A DNA stretch of 8,579 nt from Balneolaceae bacterium (GTDB lineage: Bacteria > Bacteroidota > Rhodothermia > Balneolales > Balneolaceae), in contig SLGA01000115.1 in the NCBI GenBank assembly GCA_007123985.1, positions 1-8,579 on the forward strand. Reading direction: 5' to 3'. The position numbers were made by a program, and so were the translations under genes. The notes below the pieces were generated by a model, which saw only the letters and a list, made by a program, of their open reading frames with translations, was not told the origin of the DNA and ran no database searches. Below are positions 6,734 to 8,579 of this stretch, one piece after another. The first letter of the stretch is position 1. Each line of letters starts with the position of its first letter.

Positions 6734-7387
6734 CTACAATCCCCACCAGGCAAATGTAATCCATTCCTCGATATTTTCGGTGTAAGGAGCAACAAGTTCG
6801 CGATTTTTCTGCGGAACTTCGTCAATTCGCTGCTGAGCGGTTTCAAAATCTTCCATATTTATATCCATATTACCTTCTGATGCTGCCTTTGCAATGGCAT
6901 CAATATCAAACTGGAATAGCTCTACCCCAAGCGCCTGGTAGAATGACTGTTGTACAAACCGATACTCTTCCAGTGAGAAGTTTTCGGCATTCAGTGCATC
7001 CACCTGTATCTGCTTTGCATCACCATAAAGCTGTACCAGATCTCCGTAAACTCCCATCATTTCACGAATAGACGGATCCCTTCCTTCCAGTTCCTGGCCA
7101 AGTTCTTCGTATTTTTCCTGAAATTCGGTAAGGCGATCTTCAAGTCCGCGGCGAATATTCATTTGAACATTCACAAACCGTTCTACCTGATTCTCCTGCA
7201 ACTCTCTGTTTTGAGGTGGAGAAAAGTTACTCTGATTTCGGATTTGTGTATTCGTTTCATGAATCTGCTGAAGCTGTGTAACACCACCCATTAAAGGTTT
7301 AACAAAAGTGGTATAGCCAAAGTACCCTCCGCCAACCACCACAATTAAAAATACACCTAAACATCCTAATGCTATTTTTTTACCCAT
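6734..7387 (-). CDS. Membrane-anchored helical protein, unknown function
   Basis: This 217-residue protein is one I cannot assign to a named family. Residues 5-26 form a single hydrophobic segment (IALGCLGVFLIVVVGGGYFG) directly after a GKK start, giving an N-terminal anchor with the rest outside the cytoplasm or an uncleaved signal. C9 in ALGC is too close to the N-terminus, with the hydrophobic core after it, to be a lipobox. Residues 37-130 are rich in Q, E, N and R and mostly helical, with a coiled-coil-like stretch (about 78-102, RRGLEDRLTEFQEKYEELGQ). The C-terminus is acidic and ends with the aromatic cluster EEWITFAWWGL. ATG at 7385-7387 has GGGA close upstream, a weak ribosome-binding site at best. 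It follows the cysteine desulfurase by 83 bp and is closed by a strong terminator, so it may be monocistronic or share that transcript. Confidence 0.8.
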   Translation of the reverse strand: MGKKIALGCLGVFLIVVVGGGYFGYTTFVKPLMGGVTQLQQIHETNTQIRNQSNFSPPQNRELQENQVERFVNVQMNIRRGLEDRLTEFQEKYEELGQELEGRDPSIREMMGVYGDLVQLYGDAKQIQVDALNAENFSLEEYRFVQQSFYQALGVELFQFDIDAIAKAASEGNMDINMEDFETAQQRIDEVPQKNRELVAPYTENIEEWITFAWWGL

Positions 7388-7470
7388 TTCCCGTCTTTAT
7401 TTACTGTTTGTTGTTTGGTTCTTCTTTAACACGAAATCCGAATCGGTTTCAGGTCATTATCGGTTTATAA
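7388..7470 (-). other. Spacer between cysteine desulfurase and helical protein genes
   Basis: This is an 83-bp AT-rich gap on the minus strand. A weak imperfect hairpin (GAAACCGA against TCGGATTTC, about 7429-7450) lacks a T tract, so I do not call a terminator. No recognisable promoter motif is seen. Read-through from the desulfurase gene into the helical protein gene is therefore possible. Confidence 0.4.
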
Positions 7471-8579
7471 TTATGAAGCTGTAGCAATCATACGTTCTAA
7501 AATACCATCCAGTTTTTTAATAAAATAGTCGATTTCTTCAACGCTGTTGTGTTTGCCAAAACTAACTCGAATGCTCGATTTTGCAACTCCATCGGGGGTG
7601 CCAATGCCCTTGAGCACGTGTGAAGGTTCCATCGCCCCTGATGTGCACGCAGAACCATTTGAAACACAAATTCCTTCAATATCGAGATTGAGCAGCAACA
7701 TTTCACCGTCAAGAGCATAATCGCCATCCGGAATGAAACCAATGTTCAGGATATGAGGAACACCTTCCGATTGGGGGCCATTTACCTGGTACCGTCCGTG
7801 AAATTTCTCCTCCAGTTTGTTAATTGCAGCCTTGCGCAGTTCGTTGAAGTGAGAAGAATGTGTTTCGAGCTCATTGGTTGCGTACTTTAGAGCTTCAGCC
7901 AGGCCAATAATTCCAGTCACATTAGAAGTGCCACCGCGCCGTCTCCTTTCCTGCGATCCACCCTGAAGCCAGGGTATCCAGGGTGTTCCGTTTTTCACGT
8001 AAAGTACACCAATCCCCTTCGGCCCGTATATTTTATGTGCACTAATGCTCAAGGCATTCAGCCCGAGATCGCGCACATTAACAGGAATTTTACCTACACT
8101 CTGAACCGTATCCGAATGGAATGTTACGTTTCGCTCACGGCAAACATCTGCAATTTCTTTTATCGGGTTGATGGAGCCAATCTCATTGTTAACGTGCATC
8201 AAACTAACAATGGCAGTTTGGTCTGTGATGGCTTCAGCAACCTGGTCTGGATGAATCACACCGCTGTTGTCGGGCTGCAAATAGATGATTTTCACCCCAT
8301 TTCTTTTCAGTGATTCAGCCGGATGGATTACTGCATGGTGCTCAATTGTTGAAGTAATAATTTCAGTTTTCCTTGTAGCAGCCACAACACCTTTTATGAT
8401 TGCATTATCGCTTTCGGTACCTCCGCTGGTAAAAATTATTTCTGATGGCTCTGCGCCAATTAGCTTTGCAATAAGCTCTCGGGCATCTTCGATGGCTACT
8501 TTAGAGTACCGTCCAAACTGGTGGGCAGAATTTGCATTACCAAAATTTTCGGTGAAAAAAGGCAGCATGGCATCCATAA
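7471..8579 (-). CDS. Cysteine desulfurase, IscS/NifS type (N-terminus beyond window)
   Basis: This is a PLP enzyme converting L-cysteine to alanine with a protein persulfide that supplies sulfur for Fe-S clusters and tRNA thiolation. Residues, numbered from the first visible Met, are TSGGTESDN (50-58, phosphate binding), EHHAV with H80 stacking on PLP, HVNNEIG (128-134), HSDTVQSVGK with D156 and Q159, SAHKIYGPKG with the Schiff-base K182, and NGSACTSGAMEPSHVL carrying the catalytic C311. The extended loop around this Cys marks group I (IscS/NifS) rather than SufS. The Met at 8575-8577 is not the real start: the family's LDNAATTP segment should precede MLPFFTENFGN, and the frame continues off the edge, so roughly 10-20 residues are missing. 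IscS and NifS cannot be told apart without neighbours; NifS, IscU and IscA would lie upstream, outside the window. Confidence 0.94.
   Translation of the reverse strand, partial: MDAMLPFFTENFGNANSAHQFGRYSKVAIEDARELIAKLIGAEPSEIIFTSGGTESDNAIIKGVVAATRKTEIITSTIEHHAVIHPAESLKRNGVKIIYLQPDNSGVIHPDQVAEAITDQTAIVSLMHVNNEIGSINPIKEIADVCRERNVTFHSDTVQSVGKIPVNVRDLGLNALSISAHKIYGPKGIGVLYVKNGTPWIPWLQGGSQERRRRGGTSNVTGIIGLAEALKYATNELETHSSHFNELRKAAINKLEEKFHGRYQVNGPQSEGVPHILNIGFIPDGDYALDGEMLLLNLDIEGICVSNGSACTSGAMEPSHVLKGIGTPDGVAKSSIRVSFGKHNSVEEIDYFIKKLDGILERMIATAS

Noticed and set aside
7360..7387. Lipoprotein signal (ALGC) in the helical protein
   Set aside because: The Cys is residue 9 and the hydrophobic segment follows rather than precedes it, so a membrane anchor fits better.
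1..8579. Defence island, phage, integron or transposon
   Set aside because: No transposase, integrase, nuclease or toxin-antitoxin motif, no terminal repeats and no spacer array were seen; the genes are typical housekeeping or surface types.

Overview
This window looks like ordinary chromosome from a Bacteroidota-like bacterium, most likely the Balneolota/Rhodothermota group. That placement is inferred from three things. The first gene ends in a type A sorting domain of the type IX secretion system with the NYPNPFNPTT form common in those phyla. Upstream of it is a 'WRALSSP...WTQG...FTWP' module that I associate with surface proteins of that group. Most starts lack a Shine-Dalgarno sequence. 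I see no mobile element, CRISPR array, tRNA or rRNA.

Layout. From the left edge to 2662 (+) lies the 3' part of a large secreted surface protein: tandem Ig-like repeats of about 87 residues, a further beta-rich domain, a conserved C-terminal module and a T9SS sorting domain. As written, the gene is broken twice, by an in-frame TAA at 72-74 and a one-base frame change near 1763-1768. Convergent to it is a Fur-family repressor (3207-2704, -). A 136-bp divergent spacer carries a helically phased AT-rich repeat, and a long-chain acyl-CoA synthetase follows (3344-5227, +). The synthetase's stop codon shares a palindromic TTAA with the stop codon of the last gene of a minus-strand cluster.

That cluster reads LOG-family nucleotide phosphoribohydrolase (6645-6103), DUF1499 exported protein (6103-5630, TGATG overlap) and a small four-helix membrane protein (5607-5224). 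Further right on the minus strand are a membrane-anchored helical protein of unknown function (7387-6734), closed by a clear Rho-independent terminator (6665-6700), and an IscS/NifS-type cysteine desulfurase (7471-8579) that runs off the right edge.

How the genes fit together. Iron control (Fur) and iron-sulfur cluster assembly (cysteine desulfurase) are both present but not adjacent. The acyl-CoA synthetase feeds lipid metabolism, and its promoter shares the divergent region with fur. The log-DUF1499-4TM group looks co-transcribed, but no joint function is known to me. I do not find a convincing new biological system. The points most worth a second look are the doubly interrupted surface-protein gene, the phased repeat in the fur/fadD spacer, the terminator just upstream of log, and the uncharacterised membrane proteins.
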